A stretch of DNA of 64,000 bases from Methanobacterium sp. (GCF_038562635.1 NZ_JBCFBO010000001.1:697869-761868); one strand, 5' to 3'. Shown: positions 8,811 to 18,514, numbered from the stretch's first letter. Numbers and translations: made by a program. The notes: generated by a model from the letters alone, not told the origin.

Positions 8811-10169
8811 ATGAGTAAAAAAGGACCTTTAGGACTATTATCTGTAATTTCAATCGGTATCGGCGGGATGGTAGGAGGAGGTATCTTTGCAGTTTTAGGA
8901 TTTGCCGTGCAGCTTGCAGGGGGCGGAACCTATATTGCATTTGCATTAGCAGGTATTGTAGCTTTACTTACGTCTTATTCCTACGCAAAATTATCTGTAA
9001 CCTACCCAAGTCAAGGTGGAACTGTTGAATTTCTTGATCAAGCTTTTGGTCCAGGATTAACCACAGGAGGGCTGAATGTACTTCTTTTTTTAAGTTATAT
9101 CGTAATGCTTTCACTTTATTCTTTTGCCTTCGGTAGCTACCTATCAAGCTTTTTCCCAGCAGAATCACAGATGTTATGGCGACACATCGGTACCACCGGA
9201 ATCATAATTTTAATGACCGCGCTAAACATTATAGGGGCAAAGGCCGTCGGGAAGGCAGAAGAATGGATCGTTGGGATCAAAATTTCTATTTTGCTGCTTT
9301 TTGTACTAACTGGAATATGGAGCGTAAATACTGGCCAATTACAACCATCCACATGGGCCCCCTTTATTTCACTCGTTGCAGGTGGAATGATTATTTTTGT
9401 AGCTTATGAAGGGTTTGAACTCATAGCAAATGCTGCAGAAGACGTAAAAGATCCGTCAAAAACATTACCACGAGCTTATTATTCTGCGGTGATATTTGTA
9501 GTGGCATTATATATTCTTATATCAATTGTAACTGTCGGGAATTTACCAGTAAACCAGATTATAGCTGCAAAAGATTATGCCCTCGCAGCGGCGGCACAGC
9601 CATTTCTGGGAGTCATTGGATTTACACTTGTAGCAATCGCCGCCCTTCTTTCAACAGGTTCAGCCATTAACGCTACTCTTTATGGAAATGCAAGAGTCAG
9701 TTATATCATCGCTAAAGAAGGAGAGTTACCTGTTGAACTAGAAAATAAAATCTGGAACCGCCCTATTGGCGGATTGCTACTTACATCTGCGATTACTTTA
9801 GTAATAGCCAATATTTTTGACATATCCAATATTGCCACAATGGGGAGTGGAGGTTTCTTAATTATTTTCGCAGCAGTAAACTTATCTAACCTGAAGGTAC
9901 ATGCAAAGACTTCAAGTAACAAATATCTTCCCATTTTAGGTGCTACAACATGCTTATTTGCATTGGCTGCACTGGTATGGCAAACTGCACTTACATCCCC
10001 ATTTAATATTTTAATACTTGCAGTACTGGTAGTATCAGCCTTTGTTATTGAAATAATATACAGCAGATTTACAGGAAAACATGTTAAGCCTGTAGTAAAG
10101 CCTACTAAAAAAATGAAAGACATTAAAAAAGCTGAATCAAAAATGGAATCTGAAGTCCGTGAAAAATAA
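8811..10169 (+). CDS. APC-superfamily amino acid permease
   Basis: A 452-residue transporter with about 12 membrane helices in the cytoplasmic membrane. The first helix has the family's unwound glycine motif (GIGGMVGGGIFAVLG). Helix 6 carries AYEGFELIANAAEDVKDPSKTLPRAY, typical of amino acid/polyamine permeases. The C-terminal tail (about 415-452) is cytoplasmic and Lys-rich. It begins at ATG 8811 with AAGGAAT upstream. It is probably monocistronic; the substrate cannot be assigned. Confidence 0.93.
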   Translation: MSKKGPLGLLSVISIGIGGMVGGGIFAVLGFAVQLAGGGTYIAFALAGIVALLTSYSYAKLSVTYPSQGGTVEFLDQAFGPGLTTGGLNVLLFLSYIVMLSLYSFAFGSYLSSFFPAESQMLWRHIGTTGIIILMTALNIIGAKAVGKAEEWIVGIKISILLLFVLTGIWSVNTGQLQPSTWAPFISLVAGGMIIFVAYEGFELIANAAEDVKDPSKTLPRAYYSAVIFVVALYILISIVTVGNLPVNQIIAAKDYALAAAAQPFLGVIGFTLVAIAALLSTGSAINATLYGNARVSYIIAKEGELPVELENKIWNRPIGGLLLTSAITLVIANIFDISNIATMGSGGFLIIFAAVNLSNLKVHAKTSSNKYLPILGATTCLFALAALVWQTALTSPFNILILAVLVVSAFVIEIIYSRFTGKHVKPVVKPTKKMKDIKKAESKMESEVREK

Positions 10170-10279
10170 GTATTTTAAACCATTATAACGCTTTAATAAA
10201 TTTGTATCGTCCCATAATATTGAATTATAGAAAATAGGTTTAATTTAAATTAATTTTAAAAAAATAAGAAGATGAAAAC

Positions 10280-10636
10280 ATGATAGAAAAAATGAGTGAA
10301 AGTGAAGGTAAAATATTGGGCTTTAAGGCAGTAGGCACTGTTACTAAATCAGATTATAAAGTGCTGGTGCCAGAGGTTCAAACACTTATAGAAAAAGAAG
10401 GGTCAATCTCTATGCTCCTGGATTTGAGACAATTCAAATGGGAAGATATAGGTGCATGGATGGCTGATATGAACTTTGGCCGTACCTACCACGATAAAAT
10501 AGATAAAATGGCTATCGTAGGAGATAAAACCTGGGAAAAATGGATGACAGCACTTGCAGAACCTTTTTATTCCAAAAAAGCACGATTTTTTTATTCAGAA
10601 GACATAGATTCTGCATGGAAATGGTTAAAAGAATAA
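10280..10636 (+). CDS. SpoIIAA-like STAS domain protein
   Basis: A 118-residue soluble protein matches the SpoIIAA-like (DUF3478) family: LGFKAVGTVTKSDYKVLVPEVQ, then LLDLRQFKWEDIGAWMAD and DKIDKMAIVGDKTWEKWM. Such stand-alone STAS-like proteins may bind small ligands or lipids. The ATG is preceded by GAAGATG. It is convergent with a DUF389 gene. The biological role is unknown. Confidence 0.85.
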   Translation: MIEKMSESEGKILGFKAVGTVTKSDYKVLVPEVQTLIEKEGSISMLLDLRQFKWEDIGAWMADMNFGRTYHDKIDKMAIVGDKTWEKWMTALAEPFYSKKARFFYSEDIDSAWKWLKE

Positions 10637-10663
10637 ATTCCAGTTTTATACTGCAAAAATATA

Positions 10664-11740
10664 TCATCCCAGCAATAAAACACCGAATATTCCACGATAA
10701 ATAAGAATTAAAACTACAAATATAGAAAGTAAGGAAGTCCATAATAATAGAGCAATATTTGTCATTTTTTTAGCCCGGTTTATCCTTTCAGGATATATGG
10801 GCCTAATTTTTTGAGCCTTAAATGTTATGATACCTGCCAGATTAACACAGACCAGGTTTATAAAAAACAGCAAAAATGCACCTAATGCCAGCGAAAATTG
10901 TCCAGAACCGAATAACAATCCACATGTTACAAGTGGCGGGAGCAGTGCCACTGCCACCATTACCCCAATTAAAGTGGTACTGAAACCTGCAGTAAATGCT
11001 AATGCCCCTGCAATACCTGATGCAAAAGCAAGGGTTATACTCCCCAAATTAGTTTTAGCCCTCAAAGCGATTTCTGGAACACTTGGATTAACAGTAAAAA
11101 TTAATCCCAAAACCGAAGATAAAATAAACACTAAAAAAAGCCCAAAATAATTAGTTTTAATTGATTCTACTGCTAATTTTGTATCTCCCAATATAGTTGC
11201 AAGTGATAAAGCCATATTTGGCCCTAAAAATGGTGCAATTACCATGGCCCCAATTATAACTGCAACGTTACTATTTAAAACGCCGATAGTTGCCACGATA
11301 GATGATAAAATCACCATAAGCATGTAAACCTTGGATAACCTGGCAAGATCAGATATATTTGAATATATTTCATGGCGGCTAAGCCTATCTACAAGTTCTC
11401 GCGGGTCAAGACGGTCTGTTAATTCTTCAATGGTACTATCACTTTCGTCCGGAGGCCCTTCTTGTTTTGACACTGCCTTTTCAATAGGTTCAGGTACTGG
11501 AAGTGAAGCTTCTACCGGGACTAAACTTATTCTAAAACCTTCTAAATCTGAAAATCGTTTTTGTAAAAGGTTAATTAAAGATTCTGTCTTTTCACGCCTT
11601 ATAATTACATTAATAACTATCTGTTCACCTGAAGACTGAACATCCCAGTAATTAAGCACATCATATCTCTTTAATATATTTTTGATTTCCTTCAAAATTC
11701 CATATTCAGGTATAACAATTATGATCAATCGATAAGCCAT
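10664..11740 (-). CDS. DUF389 (TIGR00341-type) membrane protein
   Basis: A 358-residue protein has an N-terminal soluble domain of about 80 residues (MAYRLIIIVIPEYGILKEI), a linker with charged helices, and a hydrophobic domain with the family signature VAVIIGAMVIAPFLGPNMALSLA near the middle. Several Gly/Ala-rich helices follow. ATG 11740 is chosen because GGTGGA precedes it; a longer GTG start would engulf this site. A second member lies immediately upstream in the same direction (11875-12870). The family function is unknown; transport has been suggested. Confidence 0.9.
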   Translation of the reverse strand: MAYRLIIIVIPEYGILKEIKNILKRYDVLNYWDVQSSGEQIVINVIIRREKTESLINLLQKRFSDLEGFRISLVPVEASLPVPEPIEKAVSKQEGPPDESDSTIEELTDRLDPRELVDRLSRHEIYSNISDLARLSKVYMLMVILSSIVATIGVLNSNVAVIIGAMVIAPFLGPNMALSLATILGDTKLAVESIKTNYFGLFLVFILSSVLGLIFTVNPSVPEIALRAKTNLGSITLAFASGIAGALAFTAGFSTTLIGVMVAVALLPPLVTCGLLFGSGQFSLALGAFLLFFINLVCVNLAGIITFKAQKIRPIYPERINRAKKMTNIALLLWTSLLSIFVVLILIYRGIFGVLLLG

Positions 11741-11874
11741 AAAATCCACCAGATACACTGATTATAATTATATTATTAAAAATAATTAAATTTTTCATAC
11801 AATTACATGACCCAAATATACCTAATTACAGAAGTATAAAACACATACATAATACAATACTTTTCATTCATACC

Positions 11875-12870
11875 TTAATAAATTATATGAAACCTTATTA
11901 ATGCAAATAAAATAATTAAAATTGACGCCAATACCATAATTGATTTTTGGGTAATTATTTTAGCTTTTCTAGATTCTTCTTCTTCAATTGGTTTAATGTT
12001 TTGTGCCATAAATGAAATAGTTGCTGCAAGGTTAATGCTGATTAAATTAACTAAAAACAGCAAAAAAGCACCAAATGCCAGATAAAAATTCCCTGATCCT
12101 ATAAGAAGACCAAATGCAGCAAGTGGGGGCATAAGTGCCACCGCAATCATCACACCAACTAAAGCACTGGTTAACCCAGTAGTTAAAGCTAAAGACCCTG
12201 CAAGTCCTGATGCCAAAGCAAGGAAAAAACTTCCCCTCCCAATATCAGTTCTCAAAACTATGGAAGGATTCTGAGGGTTCACTGCAAAAATCATTCCTAC
12301 CACTATAGAAACAGCAGCTGCAATTAAAAACCCTATTAAATTAGTTTTAACAGATCTAACAATAAATTTCCTATTTCCCATAACAGTCGCTAAAGATAAA
12401 CCTATATTAGGGCCTAAAAGCGGAGCTATAATCATTGCACCGATTATTACTGCCACATCATCATTTAAAAGCCCAATTGACGCAACAAAAGCTGATGCCG
12501 CAACAAGAACCATGTATATCCGGGTAAGCTGGCTCATCTCAGAAACATGGGCATATATCTCTTCCCTACTGATCCTTTCAGATTGTTTTTTCGTTTCCAG
12601 ATTCCCAATATTTGATTCCTCTTCAGGAAAGGGAATGTAAGTCTCTATTGGAATTATTATTATTCTGAAACCATCAAGCCCCGAAAACTCTTTTTGAAAT
12701 ATTTCCAGTAATTCTTCAGATCTATCCATTTTAACGATGATATCAAACTTTAAATGGGTTTTAGAAAACATAGAATATGAATAATCCATTACATCCATTT
12801 TTTCTATTATTCTTTTAGTTTGTTCTTTTTTATCGTTGGGCAAAACTATTTGAATTAACCGAAAAATCAT
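11875..12870 (-). CDS. DUF389 (TIGR00341-type) membrane protein, second paralog
   Basis: A 331-residue paralog of the neighbouring gene has the same order of parts: N-terminal domain MIFRLIQIVLPNDKKEQ, charged linker, then DVAVIIGAMIIAPLLGPNIGLSLAT and alanine-rich helices. The two genes are separated by about 134 bases, and the spacer has promoter-like AT stretches, so separate transcription is possible. No clear Shine-Dalgarno site precedes ATG 12870, so the mRNA may be leaderless. The function is unknown. Confidence 0.9.
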   Translation of the reverse strand: MIFRLIQIVLPNDKKEQTKRIIEKMDVMDYSYSMFSKTHLKFDIIVKMDRSEELLEIFQKEFSGLDGFRIIIIPIETYIPFPEEESNIGNLETKKQSERISREEIYAHVSEMSQLTRIYMVLVAASAFVASIGLLNDDVAVIIGAMIIAPLLGPNIGLSLATVMGNRKFIVRSVKTNLIGFLIAAAVSIVVGMIFAVNPQNPSIVLRTDIGRGSFFLALASGLAGSLALTTGLTSALVGVMIAVALMPPLAAFGLLIGSGNFYLAFGAFLLFLVNLISINLAATISFMAQNIKPIEEEESRKAKIITQKSIMVLASILIILFALIRFHIIY

Positions 12871-13000
12871 TATTAACTATTTTATATTTGTTATTATAAT
12901 AATTTATCGCTGATTAATTAATTTAATCTGGCAAATCAACATAATACTCTTAAAAAATAGTTTTCAGTTAGTTATTGGCTCAGATGAAATATTAAAATAC

Positions 13001-13116
13001 GCTCATGCCCATACCATGGATTAATGTTAAATTGTAATTTTAATTATCTTAAACTAGAGTTACTTCATGATACATTGGTAAATATAATTACATCACCTAC
13101 GCAATGGGACATGAGC
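13001..13116. repeat. Short element with inverted ends
   Basis: GCTCATGCCCAT (13001-13012) and ATGGGACATGAGC (13104-13116) form a near-perfect inverted repeat bounding about 116 bp without coding potential. The end resembles the CATGTCCATGA motif found at 140, 15546 and 30528. It may be a MITE-like remnant or a binding-site pair; this is inference. Confidence 0.4.
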
Positions 13117-13139
13117 ATTTAAATCCATTTAAATCTGAT

Positions 13140-14444
13140 TCACCTTATAACAGCACCAAACCCTTTCAAGAGATTCTCAACATCAAACCTGGCATCAGAG
13201 TTTATAACTTCATATTTAATGGTAATGCTTATCTTCCCTGATGGTATTTGACTTCCATGATACATATCATCAACCGAAGCGCCAATAACTCCTTTTAAGC
13301 CCTCAATCGTATTTACAATGATATCGGGACTGCAGTTTTCTGGAAATACAGCAGAAACAAAGTAAGTTTTATGGAGGTAATTTTCAACTTTCAGGTCGTA
13401 TATTTCTTTATCACTTAAAATTTCCACGTTAGATAATTTCAGCTTTGTTTTTTTGCCATTGATTTCCAAAGTTAAAAAATCGTGGGATAAACCTTTTAAA
13501 ATTCCAATATGTACTTTTCCAGAGTATATATGCCTTAAACCTACTTCTTTACCTATAGACCCTTTAAGGATATTTACTTCCTCGGTTAAGGCAGATATCG
13601 CTTTATCTGACCTTCCAAGTGCAGCTTCCAGGTCATCCATATGTTTTGCAGCAGACCCCATAACTTTCACGAACCCTTCCTCATTTCCACTTGAAATCAT
13701 TTCATTAAGCTCTTTGTAAATGGAAATAAAAGTTTCATGGGTTTTTTTAGTATACTTATTATGGGTTTGTATAGAATAGTAAAGGTAAGGATTTTGAGCT
13801 ACAATTCTTGCAATCATATCAACCATAAGATCATATATTGGGCTTGCAAAATTTCGAGATTCTTTAATATCTACATCAAGCTTTTCTATGGTCGCTGCAA
13901 TACTTATATAAGCTAAATGAGTCAGGCCCTGCACAACGCTCATCATTTGGTCATGTATCTCAGGAGTTGTAACTATTATCCGTGCGTTTTCCCTTTCAAA
14001 GAAATTATAAACTTTATTATACCATCTACCTTTATTAGTAGGTGTAACTACAATTACCTGACCATCTAATGATCTTATTCTTGGACCAAACATTGGATGA
14101 ATCGGTAAAACTTCAACACCATAAGGAACATATTCTTGCATAATTCGGGAAGGTTCTTCTTTTACAGAAGTAACATCCATAATTAAAGAGCCTTTTTTCA
14201 TAACTGGAGCCACTTCTTTTATAGCAGACAGTGTAACATCTATTGGAACTGAAACTATAACTACATCTGCTTGTGATGCTGCACTGGTATTGCTTGAGGT
14301 ATAATCGACCCCCAATTTTTTTGAAACCCTTTCCCCAGCTATTTCATCTCTTCCAGTTACAGTTATATCAAATCCTTTGCTTTTTAAAAATCTAGCAATC
14401 CACTCACCTAATCCCCGTGTACCTCCAATTACTGCAATCTTCAA
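13140..14444 (-). CDS. tyrA: Prephenate dehydrogenase-like protein with C-terminal extension
   Basis: This is a predicted NAD(P)-dependent prephenate dehydrogenase in tyrosine synthesis. The 434 residues open with a Rossmann motif (AVIGGTRGLGEWIA), followed by VIVSVPIDVT, IMDVTSVKE and HPMFGPR, all typical of TyrA, and the helical dimer region with QGLTHLAY. Residues after about 300 form an extra domain ending in an ACT-like part that may bind an amino-acid effector. The start is TTG 14444 with GGAGAT upstream. It is monocistronic and about 29 kb from the trp operon. Regulation by tyrosine is inference. Confidence 0.88.
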   Translation of the reverse strand: MKIAVIGGTRGLGEWIARFLKSKGFDITVTGRDEIAGERVSKKLGVDYTSSNTSAASQADVVIVSVPIDVTLSAIKEVAPVMKKGSLIMDVTSVKEEPSRIMQEYVPYGVEVLPIHPMFGPRIRSLDGQVIVVTPTNKGRWYNKVYNFFERENARIIVTTPEIHDQMMSVVQGLTHLAYISIAATIEKLDVDIKESRNFASPIYDLMVDMIARIVAQNPYLYYSIQTHNKYTKKTHETFISIYKELNEMISSGNEEGFVKVMGSAAKHMDDLEAALGRSDKAISALTEEVNILKGSIGKEVGLRHIYSGKVHIGILKGLSHDFLTLEINGKKTKLKLSNVEILSDKEIYDLKVENYLHKTYFVSAVFPENCSPDIIVNTIEGLKGVIGASVDDMYHGSQIPSGKISITIKYEVINSDARFDVENLLKGFGAVIR

Positions 14445-14977
14445 GAAAAAATCTCCAATTCATTTTTTTAATATAATCCGATTTATTTTATACTCTTTTT
14501 TTATGCTCATCTTATATAAAAAAATAGTTAAATTAGTAAAAATTTTCCAATTAATTCTTACAGATTCTCTAATTTCTGTGTGATATACCCCACAAAGAAC
14601 CTGACCAATATATAATAACATGTGAAAATAACTTAAAAAGCATTATGTTAAAAAATAAGAGTATAAAAAGACTTATTTCAAGATATAATTTAATAGTAAA
14701 GTAATAACTGGTTTAAATCAGACTGTAATCTTAGATAACACTAAAAAAACCACACTTGTTCTTTAATAATACAGTTATAACATCTTTTATTTAATTGATT
14801 TTGTGTTTACCGAATGCAAAATCAGCTCATCTCTAATTTATGATTAATGAGATTTACAAGATTTAAACTACAAAAACAATTTCGTATTAAGACATGCAAA
14901 TAGGTAAAAATACAGTACATGGCAAAAGATTAAAAAGATTTAAATTGCACTCAAACTCAGATTATAGGGGGAATTTA
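14445..14977. other. Intergenic region before the receiver gene
   Basis: The spacer is AT-rich between divergent genes. An in-frame ATG at 14894 would extend the downstream gene, but that extension is basic, unlike a receiver domain, and lacks a Shine-Dalgarno site. Nothing else was recognised. Confidence 0.4.
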
Positions 14978-15421
14978 GTGTCAGATGAAAAAATTCTGAT
15001 AGTTGAGGACGAAATCATCGTTGCAATGGCTCTAGAACAAAAATTGCTGGATCTAGAGTATGTTATAGTGGACACTGTTAGCACCGGCGAAGATGCAGTC
15101 AAATGTGCTAACCAGTTAAAACCAGATTTAATATTAATGGACATAATTTTAAAAGGGAAAATGAATGGTATAGAAGCTGCAAAGCAGATAAAAGATAAAT
15201 TAGATATCCCTATAATTTACTTGACAGCATATTCTTACAGTGAAGTGGCAAAGTATGCTTCCATAATAGAACCCTATGAATATTTAGTTAAACCATTCAA
15301 GAAAAGTGAATTGAATAATTACATTAAAATGTCTCTTTCAAATCATAGATCAAAAAATACGGAAAATACCAACAAAGCATTGACTAAATTTCAGGGTTTT
15401 GTTAGAGCAACGAGAAACTAA
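14978..15421 (+). CDS. Single-domain response regulator (receiver)
   Basis: About 147 residues form one CheY-like receiver: acidic pocket ILIVEDE, phospho-acceptor in DLILMDI, LTA switch threonine and VKPF lysine. A short tail of about 25 residues follows, with no output domain. GTG 14978 is preferred because GGGGG lies 6 nt upstream, whereas ATG 14894 lacks such a site. It resembles the receiver at 35373-35744, including the LKGKxNGIxAAK segment. Its partner is probably a PAS-type histidine kinase elsewhere or the one at 35902. Confidence 0.9.
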   Translation: MSDEKILIVEDEIIVAMALEQKLLDLEYVIVDTVSTGEDAVKCANQLKPDLILMDIILKGKMNGIEAAKQIKDKLDIPIIYLTAYSYSEVAKYASIIEPYEYLVKPFKKSELNNYIKMSLSNHRSKNTENTNKALTKFQGFVRATRN

Positions 15422-15724
15422 AATTTACCTAAATAATTGAAATCTAAGACAGATTATACCTACAATCTCTCAATTATGTTCTAATCCCTTAAATTCAATT
15501 CCACTGCAAAATTTGTTATTTTATGATTAATTACAACTTAAAACACATGTCCATGAGGTTGTGTAAAATAATGTAATTTATATTCCCCTGCGGAATATCC
15601 CGAATTACATGTTTTTAAGATAACCCATAATAAGTATAATTCATGCACGTATTAGACATAAGCAACTTAAAATTGTATAATTAAAAGTTAAATATAAAAA
15701 TAAAAAGTTGAATTTAAATTATAA
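15422..15724. other. Intergenic region with CATGTCCATGA element and hairpin
   Basis: It contains CATGTCCATGA at 15546-15556. It also has a perfect 7-bp hairpin ATATTCC/GGAATAT with a 5-nt loop near 15581-15599, and ACATGTTTTT near 15607 as an approximate inverted mate of AAAACACATGT at 15540. No ORF was seen. Confidence 0.45.
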
Positions 15725-16045
15725 TTATATTTCAATAGCCCTAATTTCTTTCTTTTTAGCTCCTCCAGCTATAGCTTCAATAGCATCCAAAAGATCCATG
15801 ACTCTATCGTTTTTAAAAACACTTTCAAAACCTTCAAACTCGGAGGTACTTTTTAAAAATAGACCTTTTCTTTTCATAGAGGTACCTCTCTCGTTTAAGG
15901 GATTGATTTCTACCATTATTGTTTCCCTATTATCATTTGCAGGAGTTTTGACCAGAAATACTCCTTCTACAGTAGTTGGTACTCTTTGCCATGGCTTAAC
16001 ATCTTTTAATGCTTCTTTTATTTTATTTTCTAACTCTGTACTCAT
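15725..16045 (-). CDS. Conserved-looking hypothetical protein, 106 aa
   Basis: I do not recognise the family. The protein is small and soluble: an amphipathic N-terminal helix, a beta-rich middle (VEGVFLVKTPANDNRETIMV), then a Lys-rich stretch and the helix DRVMDLLDAIEAIAGGAKKK. A strong GGAGG site precedes the ATG, supporting expression. No close neighbour suggests a pathway. Confidence 0.7.
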   Translation of the reverse strand: MSTELENKIKEALKDVKPWQRVPTTVEGVFLVKTPANDNRETIMVEINPLNERGTSMKRKGLFLKSTSEFEGFESVFKNDRVMDLLDAIEAIAGGAKKKEIRAIEI

Positions 16046-16497
16046 TTAATGCCTCCAAATATAGTTTATATAGCTAGTTACTCACAGCACAGCTTACGGA
16101 ACATATATTCATAAATATACTGCCATAATTATTATATAATTTTAAAGTATGCTATTTAAATAATTTCCAAGTAAAAACATTTGATTATAAAAAAATAGAA
16201 TATTTATAACTGAAAAATGGATTTATAACATTCTACCGGTTAATTTTTCAATTTTTTCCGGGCTTAAAAGAAGATATATAAAAATAGAAAATAGAATTAA
16301 TAAACAATAAAATCCAAATTTATTTTTCATTTAAAATTAAATAATAGAAATAAAAGAGATTATAAAGAAAAAAATCGTTTTAAATTAAAAATTTAAAATA
16401 ATATTTAATTTAAAAGATAAATAATTTAAAGAAGAAATTTTCAAAAAGTTAATTTTACAGGATTAATTCTTAAAATAACAGTTTAAATGGTGTGAAA
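16046..16497. other. Very AT-rich intergenic region
   Basis: About 450 bases of A/T-rich, low-complexity DNA separate divergent genes. It should contain the promoters of pelota and the 106-aa protein. No ORF or RNA was recognised. Confidence 0.4.
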
Positions 16498-17559
16498 ATG
16501 CGTATTGTTCATCAAGATAGAAAAAGAGGAGTAATTGAAATTGTTCCTGAAACATTAGACGACCTCTGGCATTTATCACATATTATAGAGCCAGGAGACC
16601 TGATATCATCTAAAACTACTCGAAGGATACAGGATACAACAGGAGAACGTTTAAGAAGTGATAGGGGTATTAAAAAAACATTTTTTATAGGTATAAGGGT
16701 GGAAAGTATAAATTTTCACAAATACACAGGAAAATTAAGGGCAACGGGAATAATAGAACAGGGCCCTGAAGATCTGGTTCCACTTGGAACCCACCATACA
16801 CTTGATTTGAAACTTAAATATTCAGTTAGAATAACAAAGGAAAAATGGTCAAGATGGGTCCTAAAAAGGCTAAAAGATGCTGTTGACTCATCTAAAAAGC
16901 CATCAGCAATTATAGTGGCTATTGAAGAAGATGTTGCGGATCTTGGAATCATCAGGCAGTATGGAATAGAATACTACGGACCTATAATAGGAGGAATATC
17001 TGGAAAAAGAGTTATCTCCAAAAATAGGGGAAAAACTATAATCAACTTCTTTGATGAAGTTGCAAAAACTTTACTTGGGTTTGAAGATATTCAAGGCATA
17101 GTTGTTGCTGGACCTGGATTTGGAAAAGGTGACTTTTACGATTATTTAAGCCAGAAATATCCGGAACTTGCCAAAATTGCGACAGTTGAAAATACAGGTA
17201 CTGGAGGGCGAGTTGGAATAAGAGAAGTCCTTAAAAAAGGTACAATCGAGCAAATGGCTACTGAGGGTCGAATAGCTCAGGAAATGAGATTGATGGGAAA
17301 AGTTCTGGAAGAAATTGGAAAATCATCACATTTAGCTGCATATGGAAAAAATGAGGTTACAAACGCAGCTAATGCAGGTGCAGTAGAAAGATTACTTGTT
17401 TTAGATGAAATGGTGCGCGAAGAAGATACCGAAGGTATTATGAACCTTACAGAAAGTACCGGCGGCAAAGTAACTGTGGTAAGCAGCGAACATGAAGGCG
17501 GGAAACAGCTGAAGGCATTAGGTGGACTTGCAGCTATTTTAAGGTATAGTTTGAGGTAA
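16498..17559 (+). CDS. pelA: Pelota/Dom34 mRNA surveillance protein
   Basis: This is the archaeal pelota homolog, an eRF1-like ribosome rescue factor that acts with the EF1A GTPase on stalled ribosomes. The 353 residues have the usual three domains: an N-terminal Sm-like beta domain starting MRIVHQDRKRGVIEI, a central domain with IVAGPGFGKGDF, and a C-terminal domain ending in the ALGGLAAILRY segment. It lacks the eRF1 GGQ motif, as expected. ATG 16498 is chosen because family proteins start MRIV and GGTG lies just upstream; GTG 16492 overlaps that site. A T-run follows the stop codon. Confidence 0.96.
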   Translation: MRIVHQDRKRGVIEIVPETLDDLWHLSHIIEPGDLISSKTTRRIQDTTGERLRSDRGIKKTFFIGIRVESINFHKYTGKLRATGIIEQGPEDLVPLGTHHTLDLKLKYSVRITKEKWSRWVLKRLKDAVDSSKKPSAIIVAIEEDVADLGIIRQYGIEYYGPIIGGISGKRVISKNRGKTIINFFDEVAKTLLGFEDIQGIVVAGPGFGKGDFYDYLSQKYPELAKIATVENTGTGGRVGIREVLKKGTIEQMATEGRIAQEMRLMGKVLEEIGKSSHLAAYGKNEVTNAANAGAVERLLVLDEMVREEDTEGIMNLTESTGGKVTVVSSEHEGGKQLKALGGLAAILRYSLR

Positions 17560-17571
17560 ATATTAATATAA

Positions 17572-17584
17572 TAAATTTTTTTTG
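17572..17584 (+). terminator. T-run terminator after pelA
   Basis: A run of eight T followed by G and four T lies just after the pelA stop codon, typical of archaeal intrinsic termination. Confidence 0.4.
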
Positions 17585-17691
17585 TTTTATTTGAAACTAA
17601 ATTAACATTCCGGACTATCTCATCACCTAAAAGTAAAGTTTTTAAGATATATTGAATAAAGAGAACACTTTAACATTTTGGAGGAGTATGA

Positions 17692-18390
17692 ATAAAAAAA
17701 ATAACCGGAATTAGTCTAATTATCATATTTATCATTTTAGCCTCATTATTTATAGGACTAGATTTGAATAGAGCATCTAATAATATTTCCTCAGATAATA
17801 AGACCACTGGAGAGGTTATAGGGAATACAAGTTATGGTTATGTTGAAGAAGAAGTTTATGGAAACCAGAGCTCCAATGAAACTGTAGTAATAATTACAGG
17901 TGTTCATCCCCGTGAATCTGGATTTCACAATGCTACTGCAGCTGCAGTAAATGACAAGTCAAAAAATTTATCTAAAAAATATATCCTTTACAGGATCCAT
18001 GTCACAAAAAACGCGCTGAATTTTGATACAGGTAGAATGAACGGGCAGTTACTGGCAAATAAATTTGTAGTTCCAGATGTAATTAAAATCAAACCCCAGA
18101 TCGTTGTAGATATACACGAAGATTTAGGAGAATCTGTCGGTTACAGGTACAACCGGTTTATATATCCCCTCTCTAAGGATAATGAAACTCAGAATTACTT
18201 AACCAGTATCACCCAAAATATGTCATTTTTAGAAATTTATTCTCCAGGTGGATCAAGTCCATCATACGTTACAAAGCCCATAGCACGCAAAGGAATTCCT
18301 GCTATAGTGTATGAGACTTATAAAAAGGATTCATATGAAAAAAAATATTCTGATGCATGCCAGTTTATTGATATACTGGACAAATTATAA
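17692..18390 (+). CDS. Exported M14/AstE-like zinc hydrolase with possible AUA start
   Basis: The catalytic region resembles zinc carboxypeptidases and succinylglutamate desuccinylases. HPRE (in ITGVHPRESGF) and the His of VVDIHEDLGES are the likely zinc ligands, and the Glu in AIVYETYKK is a candidate catalytic base. The open frame continues upstream of TTG 17764 and encodes a signal peptide or anchor (KKITGISLIIIFIILASLFIGL). That frame has no ATG, GTG or TTG before it. A strong GGAGGAG (17680-17686) stands 5 nt before ATA 17692. ATG 17688 is one base out of frame next to an A8 run. The start is therefore uncertain: AUA, frameshift, or TTG 17764. An extracytoplasmic peptidase role fits the MraY-like neighbour, but is inference. 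Confidence 0.7.
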   Translation: MKKITGISLIIIFIILASLFIGLDLNRASNNISSDNKTTGEVIGNTSYGYVEEEVYGNQSSNETVVIITGVHPRESGFHNATAAAVNDKSKNLSKKYILYRIHVTKNALNFDTGRMNGQLLANKFVVPDVIKIKPQIVVDIHEDLGESVGYRYNRFIYPLSKDNETQNYLTSITQNMSFLEIYSPGGSSPSYVTKPIARKGIPAIVYETYKKDSYEKKYSDACQFIDILDKL

Positions 18391-18514
18391 ATTTACACTT
18401 TCTTTAAATTTTTTGCATTCAAAGCCATATTTTTTTATTAAATAAATATGCGTAAATTGGAATATTAACAAATTTAATATAGCTCCATTCCTAATTTTTA
18501 ATACAGGTGAACCA

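Noticed and set aside
14894..14977. Twenty-eight-codon N-terminal extension of the receiver protein
   Set aside because: It is basic and outside the receiver fold; GTG 14978 has a far better Shine-Dalgarno site.
16046..16497. Possible origin-like or RNA element in very AT-rich spacer
   Set aside because: Only low-complexity A/T runs were seen; no repeats, ORB-like boxes or stable stems were found by eye.
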